A DNA stretch of 40,863 nt from Pseudomonas fontis (GCF_028656955.1 NZ_JAMDGY010000117.1:1-40863), one strand, 5' to 3'; positions 8,264-15,851 are shown, counted from the first letter of the stretch. Notes: generated from the letters alone by a model not told the origin. Program-made: numbers and translations.

Positions 8264-8902
8264 TCAGGCACGCCACAGGTACCAGGCCGCGAGGGTGCGA
8301 TACGGGCTCCAGGCCAGGCCGAGCTCGATCATCTGCTTGCGGGTCGGCTGGCGCTCCAGGCCATACAGGCGACGGTACCCCTCGCGCACGCCAAAGTCAT
8401 CGGCGGGGAGGATGTCCATGTGTTCCAGGGTGTAGATCAGCAGCATCTCGACAGTCCAGCGCCCGACCCCGCGCAGGGTGGTGAGCTGGGTGATCAGGGT
8501 TTCCTGATCAAGTAACCGGGCCTGTTCGTGGTCGGGCACGATACCGTCCAGCCGGGCCTGGGCGATGCCCTGGAGGGTGTTCAGCTTGGTCGCGGAAAAA
8601 CCGCAGGCACGCAGTTGCTCGGGGGCGGTGGCGAGCAGTTGCTGCGGGCTGGGGAAGTCGCTGCCCGGGTAGAGGGCGAGGAAGCGCCCAAGAATCGCCT
8701 CGGCGGCTTTGGCGTGCAGCTGCTGGTAGGCAATCGAACGGACCAGGGCCTGGTACGGGTCGCGGGTGGGCAGCGGCGCGTGCAGGCAGGGGCCGATGCG
8801 CTGGATGTGCGCAGCCCAGGTGGCGTCGAGGTTGCTGAGGTGGGCGGTGGCTTGGGTGTAGAAGGGGGTCAATGGGGATACTCCGGACATGATCTTGAAC
8901 AT
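8264..8902 (-). CDS. DNA-3-methyladenine glycosylase II (AlkA-type)
   Basis: A 212-residue HhH-GPD DNA glycosylase that excises alkylated bases. The helix-hairpin-helix is LRGVGRWTVEM (about 143-153), and the catalytic Asp is Asp169 in ILPADDFGVR, matching AlkA Asp238. It lacks the N-terminal domain of E. coli AlkA, as is usual for short bacterial and yeast Mag-type enzymes. The ATG at 8902 has AGG eight bases upstream; a second ATG at 8890 is possible. It is the promoter-proximal gene of the alkA-ada unit, and a REP-like inverted repeat lies just upstream. Confidence 0.92.
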   Translation of the reverse strand: MFKIMSGVSPLTPFYTQATAHLSNLDATWAAHIQRIGPCLHAPLPTRDPYQALVRSIAYQQLHAKAAEAILGRFLALYPGSDFPSPQQLLATAPEQLRACGFSATKLNTLQGIAQARLDGIVPDHEQARLLDQETLITQLTTLRGVGRWTVEMLLIYTLEHMDILPADDFGVREGYRRLYGLERQPTRKQMIELGLAWSPYRTLAAWYLWRA

Positions 8903-8925
8903 TCGGGCGCCTACTGCAAATTTTT

Positions 8926-9021
8926 TGTAGCCGCTGCCGTCAGGCTGCGCTGGAGCCCGTGAGGGGTCCCAAAGGCGGCGCCTGCCATGCAGGCGAGCGC
9001 AGCCTTACGGCAGCGGCTACA
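8926..9021. repeat. Long inverted repeat, second REP-like family
   Basis: Two 26-base arms (8926-8951 and 8996-9021, core tgtagccgctgccgt) are inverted with one mismatch and separated by 44 bases. The sequence differs from the tgtgggagccgg family elsewhere in the window. It resembles the agccgctgcc-type REP elements of other Pseudomonas. It sits between the MocR gene's stop and the alkA start, so it lies within or next to the alkA promoter region. Confidence 0.75.
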
Positions 9022-9073
9022 TGGAGCGGCGTTGCGGCGTTGCGGCGACCCGATGTGTCCCGCAATAGAGCCA

Positions 9074-10414
9074 TTAAAGACACACTGCCGCCACTTGCTC
9101 CAACGCATGCTTCAACTCCGCACGGCTCCTGGCGGCCGAAAGGCTCACGCGAATCGCCGGCAAATCGCCCTGTTTCACCGCAAACACCTCCGCCGGCACG
9201 ACCTCCACCGAGCGTGCCCGACACGCTTGGGCAAGCGCCGCCCCGGATTGCTGCCCCCGCACCCAGACATGCGGCGACGCTTCATCCTGCTCGGCCAGGG
9301 CAGCCCCCAGTATCCGCTTCGCCAGCCGCCAGCGCTGGCTGATCTCCTCGCGTTGCCACGCCAGCCGCTGCGCCGCCGTGCCATCGGCGATCCAGTTGCA
9401 GGCAATCTGCAGGTTCAGCGGCGACACCGGCCAATGGGTTGCCTGGCTGTGCGGGTCGATGCGTTCCAGCAATGCGCTGTCACCGGCGATCCAGCCAATG
9501 CGCAAGCCGGCCGCCACGGTCTTCGACAGGCTGCTGACCAACAGGCCACGGCCTGCAAGCAAGGGCAACAACGGCGGGCGATCCGTCAGTGCCCCATAGA
9601 CATCATCCTCGATCAACAGCAAATCATGCAGCCTGACCACCTCGGCAATCGCCCGCCGCCGTGCCGCACTCATGCACGCGCCGGTCGGGTTGTGCAGGGT
9701 TGGCGTCAGCACCACGACCTTGGCGCCGCTGGCCCGGGCAACCCGGTCCAGATCATCGGGGCGGATGCCTTCGTGGTCCAGGGCAATCCCGTGCAAGGGC
9801 AGGCGCAACTGCTTGCACGCAGCCTTGATACCGGGTGCGGTCAAGGCTTCGACCATCACCGGGTCACCGGGATGGCAGAAGGAAAGCAGCAGGCTGAACA
9901 GGCCCTGCTGGGCGCCGCCACACAGCAGTATGTGTTGCGCAGTCAGGTGCAGGCCACGGCGGTTCAACCACGCAGCACCCTGCAGGCGGCCGAGCCACAG
10001 CTGTTCAGCGTTCAGGTAGTGTTCCAACTGATGGATCTGCCCGCTGCGCAGCAACGTGTGCAGGGCGTGTTCGATGGCATGGCTGTCGGGGTCGACCACC
10101 GGCACGTTGGTCGACAGGTCAATCAAGGTGGGCTGGGTATCTCGCTGCTTGAGGCGGAACAGCGTGGCCTCCTTGCTGCCTGACAGCACATAGGTGCCCC
10201 GGCCAACTTCGCCAGACACCAGATGCCGCGCCGCCGCCTCCCGGTACGCCTGTTGCGTGGTGCTGGGGTTCAAACCCAGGTTCCAGGCCAGGCGCCGCTG
10301 AGGCGGGAGGCGATCCCCCACCTTGAGCTCGCCCGCTTCGATGGCCTGGGCAATGGCGTCAACCAGGGCCAGGTAGCGAGGTTGTGCGGTGTCGGGGAGG
10401 GTGGGTGTCCACAT
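9074..10414 (-). CDS. MocR-type GntR/aminotransferase regulator
   Basis: A 446-residue MocR/PdxR-class protein. An N-terminal GntR winged helix (about 10-75: GDRLPPQRRLAWNLGLNPST then QQAYREA) is joined to a fold-type I aminotransferase domain with NPTG (in TLHNPTGACM), the EDDVYG strand and the PLP Lys in SLSKTVAAGLR (about residue 296). Such proteins usually act as PLP-sensing transcription factors rather than transaminases. The start is uncertain: ATGs at 10414, 10429 and 10450 are in frame without strong ribosome sites. I chose 10414 (MWTPTLPD) because the ATG at 10429 falls inside a direct repeat that looks like its own operator. It diverges from a threonine dehydratase, its probable target. 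Confidence 0.85.
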   Translation of the reverse strand: MWTPTLPDTAQPRYLALVDAIAQAIEAGELKVGDRLPPQRRLAWNLGLNPSTTQQAYREAAARHLVSGEVGRGTYVLSGSKEATLFRLKQRDTQPTLIDLSTNVPVVDPDSHAIEHALHTLLRSGQIHQLEHYLNAEQLWLGRLQGAAWLNRRGLHLTAQHILLCGGAQQGLFSLLLSFCHPGDPVMVEALTAPGIKAACKQLRLPLHGIALDHEGIRPDDLDRVARASGAKVVVLTPTLHNPTGACMSAARRRAIAEVVRLHDLLLIEDDVYGALTDRPPLLPLLAGRGLLVSSLSKTVAAGLRIGWIAGDSALLERIDPHSQATHWPVSPLNLQIACNWIADGTAAQRLAWQREEISQRWRLAKRILGAALAEQDEASPHVWVRGQQSGAALAQACRARSVEVVPAEVFAVKQGDLPAIRVSLSAARSRAELKHALEQVAAVCL

Positions 10415-10425
10415 TTTATTGTCGG

Positions 10426-10455
10426 CCATGCAATATAAGGTTTCACCCATACAAT
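10426..10455. promoter_or_regulatory. Direct repeat, candidate MocR operator
   Basis: Two 9-base direct repeats, ccatgcaat (10426-10434) and ccatacaat (10447-10455), differ at one base. Their starts are 21 bases apart, two helical turns. MocR-class regulators such as GabR and PdxR bind direct repeats. The position between the divergent MocR and dehydratase genes fits joint control. The binding itself is inference. Confidence 0.5.
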
Positions 10456-10501
10456 GCGCGGCGACTAGGATCAGGTCAAATTCCCCACCCTGAGGTGCTC
10501 C

Positions 10502-11458
10502 ATGTTCGACCTGCCTGCTTTGCGCGATGCTGCCCGCCTGGTGCATGCCAGTGTGCCTGCTACGCCACAATATGCCTGGCCACGCTTGGCTGAGCGGGTG
10601 GGGGCGCAGGTGTGGGTCAAGCATGAGAACCATGCTCCGACCGGGGCGTTCAAGGTGCGCGGCGGCCTGCTGTATGTTCAGGCCCTGCTGGCGCGTGCGC
10701 CCCAGGTCAAGGGGCTGGTCACGGCCACCCGGGGCAATCACGGGCAGAGCCTGGCGCTGGCTGCACAGGCGGTGGGGCTGCCGATCATCATCGTGGTGCC
10801 GGTGGGCAACTCCCGGGAAAAGAACGCTGCGATGCGGGCGTTGGGGGCGCAACTGGTCGAGCATGGCGCCGATTTCGACCAGTCGCGCAGCGAGGCCGCG
10901 CGGCTGGCCGAGGTGAACGGTTATGAAATGGTGCCCTCGTTCCACCCGGACCTGATCCGCGGTGTGGCGACCTATGCGCTGGAGCTGTTCGAGGCGGTGC
11001 CGGCGCTGGACTGCGTGTATGTCCCGATCGGCATGGGCTCGGGCATTTGCGGCCTGATCCACACCCGCGACCTGCTCGGCCTGAAGACGCAGATCGTTGG
11101 CGTGGTTTCGACCGAGGCGGATGCCTTTGCGCAAAGTTTTGAGGCGGGCCGCATCATCAGTACCGAAACGGCCAATACTTTTGCCGACGGCATGGCCTGC
11201 CGTATACCGATGCCTGAGGCATTCGAAATCATCCGCCACGGGGCTGCACGTATCGTGCGGGTCAGTGATGCCGAGATCGCCAACGCCATGCGCATCTACC
11301 ACGAAGACACCCACAACACCGCCGAAGGTGCCGGGGCGGCAGGGCTGGCGGCCTTGTTGCAGGAACGTGAGCTGCAACAAGGCCGCAAGGTAGCGGTGAT
11401 TCTCAGCGGTGCGAACGTGGACCGGGAGCGGTATGCGCAGGTGCTGGCAGGTGCCTGA
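10502..11458 (+). CDS. Threonine/serine dehydratase (fold-type II PLP)
   Basis: A 318-residue PLP enzyme of the tryptophan-synthase-beta fold. The Schiff-base Lys is Lys51 in PTGAFKVRGG, the substrate loop is ATRGNHGQSLA, the glycine-rich phosphate loop is GMGSGICG, and the C-terminal SGANVD loop is typical of catabolic threonine/serine dehydratases. There is no C-terminal ACT-like regulatory domain, so it is not biosynthetic IlvA. It would convert threonine or a related hydroxy-amino acid to a 2-oxo acid and ammonia in the cytoplasm. TGAGG about six bases before the ATG sets the start. The divergent MocR gene suggests control by a PLP-linked amino acid signal. Confidence 0.88.
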   Translation: MFDLPALRDAARLVHASVPATPQYAWPRLAERVGAQVWVKHENHAPTGAFKVRGGLLYVQALLARAPQVKGLVTATRGNHGQSLALAAQAVGLPIIIVVPVGNSREKNAAMRALGAQLVEHGADFDQSRSEAARLAEVNGYEMVPSFHPDLIRGVATYALELFEAVPALDCVYVPIGMGSGICGLIHTRDLLGLKTQIVGVVSTEADAFAQSFEAGRIISTETANTFADGMACRIPMPEAFEIIRHGAARIVRVSDAEIANAMRIYHEDTHNTAEGAGAAGLAALLQERELQQGRKVAVILSGANVDRERYAQVLAGA

Positions 11459-11487
11459 AAAATCCTGAATGAATCCCGGGGAAAAAG

Positions 11488-11508
11488 TGCTATCTTATTT
11501 TGATAGCA
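11488..11508. promoter_or_regulatory. Palindromic operator of hicAB
   Basis: A perfect inverted repeat TGCTATC-TTATTTT-GATAGCA sits 8 bases before the hicA start and overlaps an AT-rich stretch that could be the -10 region. HicB antitoxins repress their own promoters through such palindromes. The short distance to the ATG would give a very short or absent leader. Confidence 0.6.
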
Positions 11509-11515
11509 TCTCGGG

Positions 11516-11769
11516 ATGAACAATCGATACCGCAAAATCCTGTTGTGCATCTTTCGGCAACCCACCAGCACCTCGCTGGTGTTCGCCGATATAGAAGCCC
11601 TGGTACTCGCCCTCGGGGGCAGGTATTTGAGCGCGAGGGCTCCAGGGTCAAATTGGTACTGGGTGGCCAGCGATGGCGCTGTCATCGCCCGCACCCGGGC
11701 AAAGAAGCCAAGCGGTATCAGGTTGAAGAAGCCCGCGAGTTCCTTCTTCGGGCAGGGGTTCTAGTATGA
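11516..11769 (+). pseudogene. hicA: hicA toxin gene with a one-base frameshift
   Basis: The N-terminal half (MNNRYRKILLCIFRQPTSTS onward to DIEALVLALGG) reads in the frame of the ATG at 11516. The C-terminal half (EREGSRVKLVLGG, then CHRPHPGKEAK and AREFLLRAGVLV) reads in the -1 frame and ends at TGA 11767-11769. Together they make a normal HicA mRNA-interferase of about 84 residues, with the catalytic His region HRPHP in the second half. The shift falls at or near a run of five G (11615-11619); one more G restores a continuous frame. Read straight, the ORF stops at 11764 without the catalytic His. The repaired stop overlaps the hicB start as ATGA, so the second frame is the genuine one. A true mutation, a sequencing indel or recoding could each explain it. 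Confidence 0.8.
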
Positions 11770-12098
11770 GCAGCATGAGTTACAAGGGCTATTCGGCGCG
11801 CATCGACTACGATGCGCGTGACGATATTTTTGTCGGTCGCGTGCTCGGTGTGCGCGACATCATCAGTTTTCACGCAAGCTCCGTCAGTGCCTTGCATGAG
11901 GCGTTCCGGGCAGCGCTGGACGACTACCTGAGTGATTGCGAAGAGCGTGGCGTGGCCCCTGAAAAACCCGCTTCGGGCAAGGTCATGCTACGGATTCGTC
12001 CTGAAGTGCACGCGGCCGCCAGCATTGCCGCGCAGTCAGCCGGCAAAAGCCTAAACCAGTGGGCAGATGAAGTATTCGAGCGCGCCGCCCGCGCCTGA
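11766..12098 (+). CDS. hicB: HicB antitoxin
   Basis: A 110-residue antitoxin with the HicB partial RNase H-like domain (MSYKGYSARIDYDARDD onward, including the FVGRVLGVRDIISF strand) and a C-terminal ribbon-helix-helix segment (GKVMLRIRPEVHAAASIAAQ to SLNQWADEVFERA) for DNA binding. It neutralises HicA and represses the operon. The ATG at 11766 overlaps the restored hicA stop by four bases, the normal coupling in hicAB operons. Because hicA carries a frameshift, this may now be an orphan antitoxin. Confidence 0.88.
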   Translation: MSSMSYKGYSARIDYDARDDIFVGRVLGVRDIISFHASSVSALHEAFRAALDDYLSDCEERGVAPEKPASGKVMLRIRPEVHAAASIAAQSAGKSLNQWADEVFERAARA

Positions 12099-12180
12099 GC
12101 CTGCGCAATTTCTTCCAATACAGCACGCGGCAGAGCCGTTCTAATGGCACCTGCCTTTTATTGCCGTCAGTTGAGTGACC

Positions 12181-12840
12181 ATGCCTTTTTCCAACGGATT
12201 TCTGCTGAGCCTGTCGTTGTGCCTGGATATCGGCGTGGCCAATATCGCGATGATCACCCTGGCCATGCAGCGCGGGTTCCTGCAAGGGATGTGGCTGGGC
12301 CTGGGGACCTGCATCGGCGACCTGATCTACGCCGTGGCCGCATTGGCGGGGATGACCGTGCTGCTGCAGTTCACCGCCGTGCGCTGGGTGTTGTGGGTGG
12401 GTGGCTCGTTGCTGCTGGTCTGGTTTGCCGTGCGCATGCTGATCACCGCGCTGCGTGGCAATACACACCTGAACACTGATGTGGCAGTGGTACGTGAGTC
12501 GGCCTGGCGCGAGTTCCTGCGCGGGATCTTCCTGGCCATGTCATCGCCCAGCGCCATCCTCTGGTTTGCGGCGGTGGGCGGGGTGCTGATTTCCCGCTCG
12601 GGGGGTGGCAGCGTGATGGAGGCGGGCATGTTCCTCAGTGGCTTCTTTGCCGCCGGCCTGCTTTGGTGCCTGACCCTGTGCACCGTGGCCAGCCACGGCG
12701 GACGGCTACTGGGGGATCGGCTGCTGACCTGGTCGTACCTGGCCTCGGCGGGGATCTTCTGCTACTTCGCGGTGTACGTGATTCTCTCCGGCTACCGCGA
12801 ATTCATCCTGGCCGTGCCGGCGGCGGCAGCGGGTCTATAA
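12181..12840 (+). CDS. LysE/RhtB family amino acid exporter
   Basis: A 219-residue membrane protein with about six hydrophobic segments and the LysE/RhtB hallmarks: an N-terminal helix with GVANIAMITLAMQRG, where GP-type exporters sense substrate, and the central SSPSAILWFAAVGG motif. It would export an amino acid or related metabolite across the inner membrane; the substrate is unknown. GTG at 12175 or ATG at 12181 could start it, and I prefer the ATG. An AraC-type regulator converges on it two genes away and may control it, but the sequence does not prove that. Confidence 0.85.
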   Translation: MPFSNGFLLSLSLCLDIGVANIAMITLAMQRGFLQGMWLGLGTCIGDLIYAVAALAGMTVLLQFTAVRWVLWVGGSLLLVWFAVRMLITALRGNTHLNTDVAVVRESAWREFLRGIFLAMSSPSAILWFAAVGGVLISRSGGGSVMEAGMFLSGFFAAGLLWCLTLCTVASHGGRLLGDRLLTWSYLASAGIFCYFAVYVILSGYREFILAVPAAAAGL

Positions 12841-12887
12841 TCTTCCAGGTCACCGGCAAGCAGGTGTCGCTCAGCGGAGGGCCTGTC

Positions 12888-13004
12888 ATGAAAGGTCTGA
12901 ATGCGAAAAAAGCCACGAAGAAGAAACCCGCCCACACAGCCAAGGAAAAACGGCAGGCCAAACACGCCAAGGGTGATCACGCGACGTTTCTTCCCCAGCA
13001 ATGA
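12888..13004 (+). CDS. Small Lys-rich protein, 38 aa
   Basis: A 38-codon ORF (MKGLNAKKATKKKPAHTAKE onward, ending ATFLPQQ) with GGAGG at 12876-12880, seven bases before the ATG, and a strong terminator seven bases after the stop. About a third of the residues are Lys and it is very basic overall, suggesting nucleic-acid or ribosome binding, but no family motif is recognised. It is probably cotranscribed with the LysE gene 47 bases upstream. Confidence 0.7.
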   Translation: MKGLNAKKATKKKPAHTAKEKRQAKHAKGDHATFLPQQ

Positions 13005-13010
13005 CACGGC

Positions 13011-13036
13011 AAAAGGCTCCGCAAGGGGCCTTTTTC
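13011..13036 (+). terminator. Terminator between convergent genes
   Basis: A stem AAAAGGC / GCCTTTT with a GC-rich loop is followed by a T-run that reaches the stop codon of the convergent AraC gene. A short A-run precedes the stem, so it may act in both directions. Confidence 0.8.
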
Positions 13037-13826
13037 ATGCCGGTCGGTGCAGTCGCGACCAGTAGCTGTTGGGCGTGACCCCCATGACCCGACGAAACGC
13101 ATTGATGAAATGGCTCTGGTCGTAGAAATTCAGGCGTTGCGCGACCTCTAGCGGGTGCAGGCCAGCGCGTAACTGCTGGCGCGCTTCGATCAGGCGCAGT
13201 TGCATGTGGTATTGCAACGGGGCCAGCCCGGTGGCCTTCTTGAAGCAGCGCACAAAATGGAATTTGCTCAGCCCGCTGACAGCCGCCAACTCCTCCAGCT
13301 CGATACGTCGGTGCAGATGCTCGCGCATGAACGCGATCGAATGGCGCACGCCTGTGCTGTGTTCGTCGCGATGGGCGGTGCCTTGCTCAAGTAGCTGGCA
13401 GAGCAGGGCGAGCCAGGTTTCTTCCTGCTCCTGCGGGGCATCGCACGTGGCGAATTCGACGATGGCCTTGAGCAGCGCCGGGTCGTTCAGCACACCTTGG
13501 GTGAACACCGGATGGCCGCTGCTGTTGTCCAGGCTGTGCTCGGCCACGACCTCGCGCAGGGCGTCGGGCGAAAGGTGCAGGCTGATGTATTCGACGCCTT
13601 GCGGGCCGAACGCAGAGCCCTGGACCGCCAGCGGGTTGTACAGCGTCACCGCGCCGGGCGGCACGTCATGGTGACGGCCATCGAGCCAGATCTGCTCGTG
13701 GCCTTGCAGGTTTGCACTGAGCACATATTCATCGTGGGTGTGGCGCGGGAAACTCGCGGCACTGGCGCGCACCCACGAGGCCTCGATCAGGCCGCCGCGT
13801 TGCAGGTGTTCGGTGATCAGCGCCAT
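13035..13826 (-). CDS. AraC family transcriptional regulator
   Basis: A 263-residue regulator with an N-terminal cupin-type sensing domain (FPRHTHDEYVLSANLQGHEQ at about residues 26-45) and two C-terminal helix-turn-helix motifs (about 165-260, including ELAAVSGLSKFHFVRCFKKA and FYDQSHFINAFRRVMGVTP). The frame is open to 13892, but the ATG at 13826 (MALITEHLQRGG) has GAGGA about ten bases upstream. Members of this subgroup often neighbour LysE-type exporters, so the gene at 12181 is a plausible target. The effector is unknown. Confidence 0.88.
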   Translation of the reverse strand: MALITEHLQRGGLIEASWVRASAASFPRHTHDEYVLSANLQGHEQIWLDGRHHDVPPGAVTLYNPLAVQGSAFGPQGVEYISLHLSPDALREVVAEHSLDNSSGHPVFTQGVLNDPALLKAIVEFATCDAPQEQEETWLALLCQLLEQGTAHRDEHSTGVRHSIAFMREHLHRRIELEELAAVSGLSKFHFVRCFKKATGLAPLQYHMQLRLIEARQQLRAGLHPLEVAQRLNFYDQSHFINAFRRVMGVTPNSYWSRLHRPA

Positions 13827-13944
13827 GGGCCGGTTTCCTCGTGCAGGCAATCGGGCTACGCTAGCGGAGAGGCCTGCAGTGCCGCAACCCAATAAAAGAG
13901 ACGTACGGGCGCTCGTTCAGCGATCTACCTTGTGAGGCATGGAC

Positions 13945-14439
13945 ATGGTTACCCAGAAAGACATGGACGTCAGGTTTGCTCCAGCGCGAATTATCAGCAG
14001 TCCAGGTTTTACCATTGGTGGCCTCGGGCAGCGCTATAGCCAGCAGTCCAACCAGAGCATTCCAGAGCTTTGGCTGCGCTTCGCCGAGCATGTCGGCAAG
14101 GTACCTGGCCAGATTGGTGGGGAAACCTATGGGTTGTGCTGTAACCCCGACGGTAACGGCGGGTTCGAATATATCGCTGGGGTAGAGGTGCGCAGTATCT
14201 CTTTGCTGCCCAAAGACTTTCGTTATTACACGCTGGCGCCTCAGCGTTACGCGGTGTTCGAACACCAGGGTGACGTTCGCAAGATCGGCCACACTTTTGA
14301 AAAAATCTGGAAACAATGGCTACCGGCTTCTGGCGAGGAGGCCGCCGATGCGCCTGAATTCGAGCGCTATGGCGCTGATTTCGATCCTGATTGCCGAGAC
14401 GCCATGGTGGAAATCTGGTTGCCCTTGAAGCCGTCATGA
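13945..14439 (+). CDS. GyrI-like/AraC effector-binding domain protein
   Basis: A 164-residue stand-alone GyrI-like small-molecule-binding protein. The pattern of two SHS2 repeats is visible: IISSPGFTIGGLGQRYSQQS near the N-terminus, YGLCCNPDGNGGFEYIAGVEV in the middle, and YYTLAPQRYAVFEHQGDV ending at VEIWLPLKPS. It lacks a helix-turn-helix, so it probably binds or modifies a small molecule rather than DNA. The ATG at 13945 is preferred over 13939 because GAGG at 13934-13937 is seven bases from the former and only one from the latter. Confidence 0.82.
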   Translation: MVTQKDMDVRFAPARIISSPGFTIGGLGQRYSQQSNQSIPELWLRFAEHVGKVPGQIGGETYGLCCNPDGNGGFEYIAGVEVRSISLLPKDFRYYTLAPQRYAVFEHQGDVRKIGHTFEKIWKQWLPASGEEAADAPEFERYGADFDPDCRDAMVEIWLPLKPS

Positions 14440-14455
14440 AAAATCTTTTCCTGCC

Positions 14456-14483
14456 TGTCGATTCCCTCCCTTGCCGTTCGACC
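14456..14483 (+). promoter_or_regulatory. Candidate ECF42-type promoter
   Basis: TGTCGA (14456-14461) and CGACC (14479-14483) are separated by 17 bases, 62 bases before the first gene of the ECF42 operon. The reported ECF42 consensus, as I recall it, is TGTCGA at -35 and CGA(T)C at -10. A stem CGCCGG-ataac-CCGGCG follows in the leader (about 14495-14511). The match suggests autoregulation. Confidence 0.6.
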
Positions 14484-14545
14484 ATGGATGAACACGCCGG
14501 ATAACCCGGCGCCAGTCCATCGCCTCATTCGAGCGGGGAGCCACC

Positions 14546-14971
14546 ATGACCAGTACCAGCGACAGTGAAATCCGCAGCCTCATCCAGCAATGGATCGACG
14601 CGGTCAAACACAAGAACCTTGAGGGCATCGCCGCGCCCTACAGCGATGACATCTGTGCCTTCGATGCAATCCAGACCCTGCAGTTCAAGGGCAAGGCCGC
14701 CTACCGGGCACACTGGGAAAAGTGCCTGGAATACTGCCAGGGCAATATGGTGTTCGAGTGCGAGCAACTGCAGATCCATGGCGGCAGCGACGTGGCGTTC
14801 GCCCACTGGCTGAACAAGTGCGGCTCGGGTGCCGAGGGTGAAGAGAGCTGCTATATGCGCGTCACCATGGGCTTGCAGCGCCTCGGTGGCCAGTGGCAGG
14901 TGGTGCATGAGCATTGGTCGGCGCCGTTCGACATGGAAACCCAGAAAGCCCTGTTCAACCTCAAGCCCTGA
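14546..14971 (+). CDS. NTF2-like (SnoaL/SgcJ-type) protein
   Basis: A 141-residue cone-shaped NTF2-like fold protein: N-terminal helix SEIRSLIQQWIDAVKHKNLE, then IAAPYSDDICAFDAI, and the C-terminal WQVVHEHWSAPF strand. Proteins of this type without clear catalytic residues are annotated as SgcJ/EcaC or ketosteroid-isomerase-like. It is the first gene of an operon with a YciI-like protein, an SRPBCC protein and an ECF42 sigma factor. GGGAG six bases before the ATG sets the start. Its activity is unknown. Confidence 0.85.
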   Translation: MTSTSDSEIRSLIQQWIDAVKHKNLEGIAAPYSDDICAFDAIQTLQFKGKAAYRAHWEKCLEYCQGNMVFECEQLQIHGGSDVAFAHWLNKCGSGAEGEESCYMRVTMGLQRLGGQWQVVHEHWSAPFDMETQKALFNLKP

Positions 14972-15005
14972 ACCGCCGCCCGCCTACGGCTGCGTGGAGA
15001 AGACG

Positions 15006-15350
15006 ATGAAATACCTGTGCCTGGTCTACTGTGATGAAGGGCTGCTGCACAGCCAGCCTGACAGCCCGGCCGATGCCGAGTGCATGGCCTATGCCGAGTC
15101 GGTGCAAGGGGGGGGCAGGATGCTCGCCGCTGAGGCGCTCCAGCCGGTGCAAACCGCCACTACCGTGCGCGTCCGCGGCGGCCAGGTCAGCCTGACCGAT
15201 GGTCCGTTTGCCGAAACCAAGGAGCAGCTGGCCGGTTTTTATCTGGTGGAGGCCCGCGACCTGAACGAAGCCGTGAGCATTGCCAAGGGTATCCCGGCAG
15301 CCCGCGTGGGCAGCGTCGAGGTCCGCCCGGTTCGTGATCTGCAACCCTGA
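15006..15350 (+). CDS. YciI-like DGPF-domain protein
   Basis: A 114-residue YCII-related protein with the DGPF motif at residues 65-68 (VSLTDGPFAETKEQLAGFYL). DGPF proteins are the hallmark neighbours of ECF42 sigma factors and are their main reported targets, though their function is not known. The start is the ATG at 15006 (MKYLCLVYCDEG), with GGAGA just upstream. It lies 34 bases after the NTF2-like gene and 18 bases before the SRPBCC gene. Confidence 0.9.
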   Translation: MKYLCLVYCDEGLLHSQPDSPADAECMAYAESVQGGGRMLAAEALQPVQTATTVRVRGGQVSLTDGPFAETKEQLAGFYLVEARDLNEAVSIAKGIPAARVGSVEVRPVRDLQP

Positions 15351-15368
15351 GATGAAGGAAACAACAAT

Positions 15369-15851
15369 ATGAGCCTTCCTGTTGCCAAACCGCAGTTTGA
15401 ATTGTCCCTGACCCGCCTGATCGACGCACCACGGGCCAAGGTGTTCCGTGCCTGGACCGAGCCTGAGCTGCTCAAGCAGTGGTGGGGACCACACGGCATG
15501 ACCACGCCGGAGTGCGAAATGCAGCTGTGGGTGGGCGGGCTGTTTCGCACGCTGATGCGCGCCCCGGATGGCGCCGAGTACCCGACCCAGGGGGTGTATC
15601 TGGAAATCGTTGCACCACGACGCATCGTCTTCACCGATGCCTTCGGCCCAGGCTGGGTGCCTTCGCCCAAGGCCTTCATGACGGCGGTGGTGCAACTTGA
15701 CGATGAGCACGGCAAGACCCGCTACACGGCGACGGCCATGCACTGGAGCGAAGCCGACAGGCAGGCGCATGAAAACATGGGCTTTCATGACGGTTGGGGC
15801 CAGAGCCTGGACCGGCTGATCAGCCTGGTCACCGAGAAGATGCCTGACTGA
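15369..15851 (+). CDS. SRPBCC/AHSA1 domain protein
   Basis: A 160-residue helix-grip protein of the AHSA1 branch. Typical segments are RLIDAPRAKVFRAWTEPELL followed by KQWWGPHGMTTP, and the long C-terminal helix GWGQSLDRLISLVTEKM. These proteins bind hydrophobic ligands in a deep cavity; the ligand is unknown here. AAGGAA about nine bases upstream sets the start. Its stop TGA overlaps the sigma factor's ATG by one base (TGATG), so translation of the two is coupled. Confidence 0.9.
   Translation: MSLPVAKPQFELSLTRLIDAPRAKVFRAWTEPELLKQWWGPHGMTTPECEMQLWVGGLFRTLMRAPDGAEYPTQGVYLEIVAPRRIVFTDAFGPGWVPSPKAFMTAVVQLDDEHGKTRYTATAMHWSEADRQAHENMGFHDGWGQSLDRLISLVTEKMPD

Noticed and set aside
10415..11380. 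N-terminal extension of the MocR frame across the dehydratase gene
   Set aside because: The extra 320 or so residues are antisense to a clear PLP enzyme and show no domain; the GntR helix starts just after 10414.
11612..11624. Programmed -1 frameshift in hicA
   Set aside because: CTC GGG GGC AGG does not fit an X-XXY-YYZ slippery heptamer well, and no stimulatory hairpin is evident; a G-tract indel is simpler, though recoding is not excluded.
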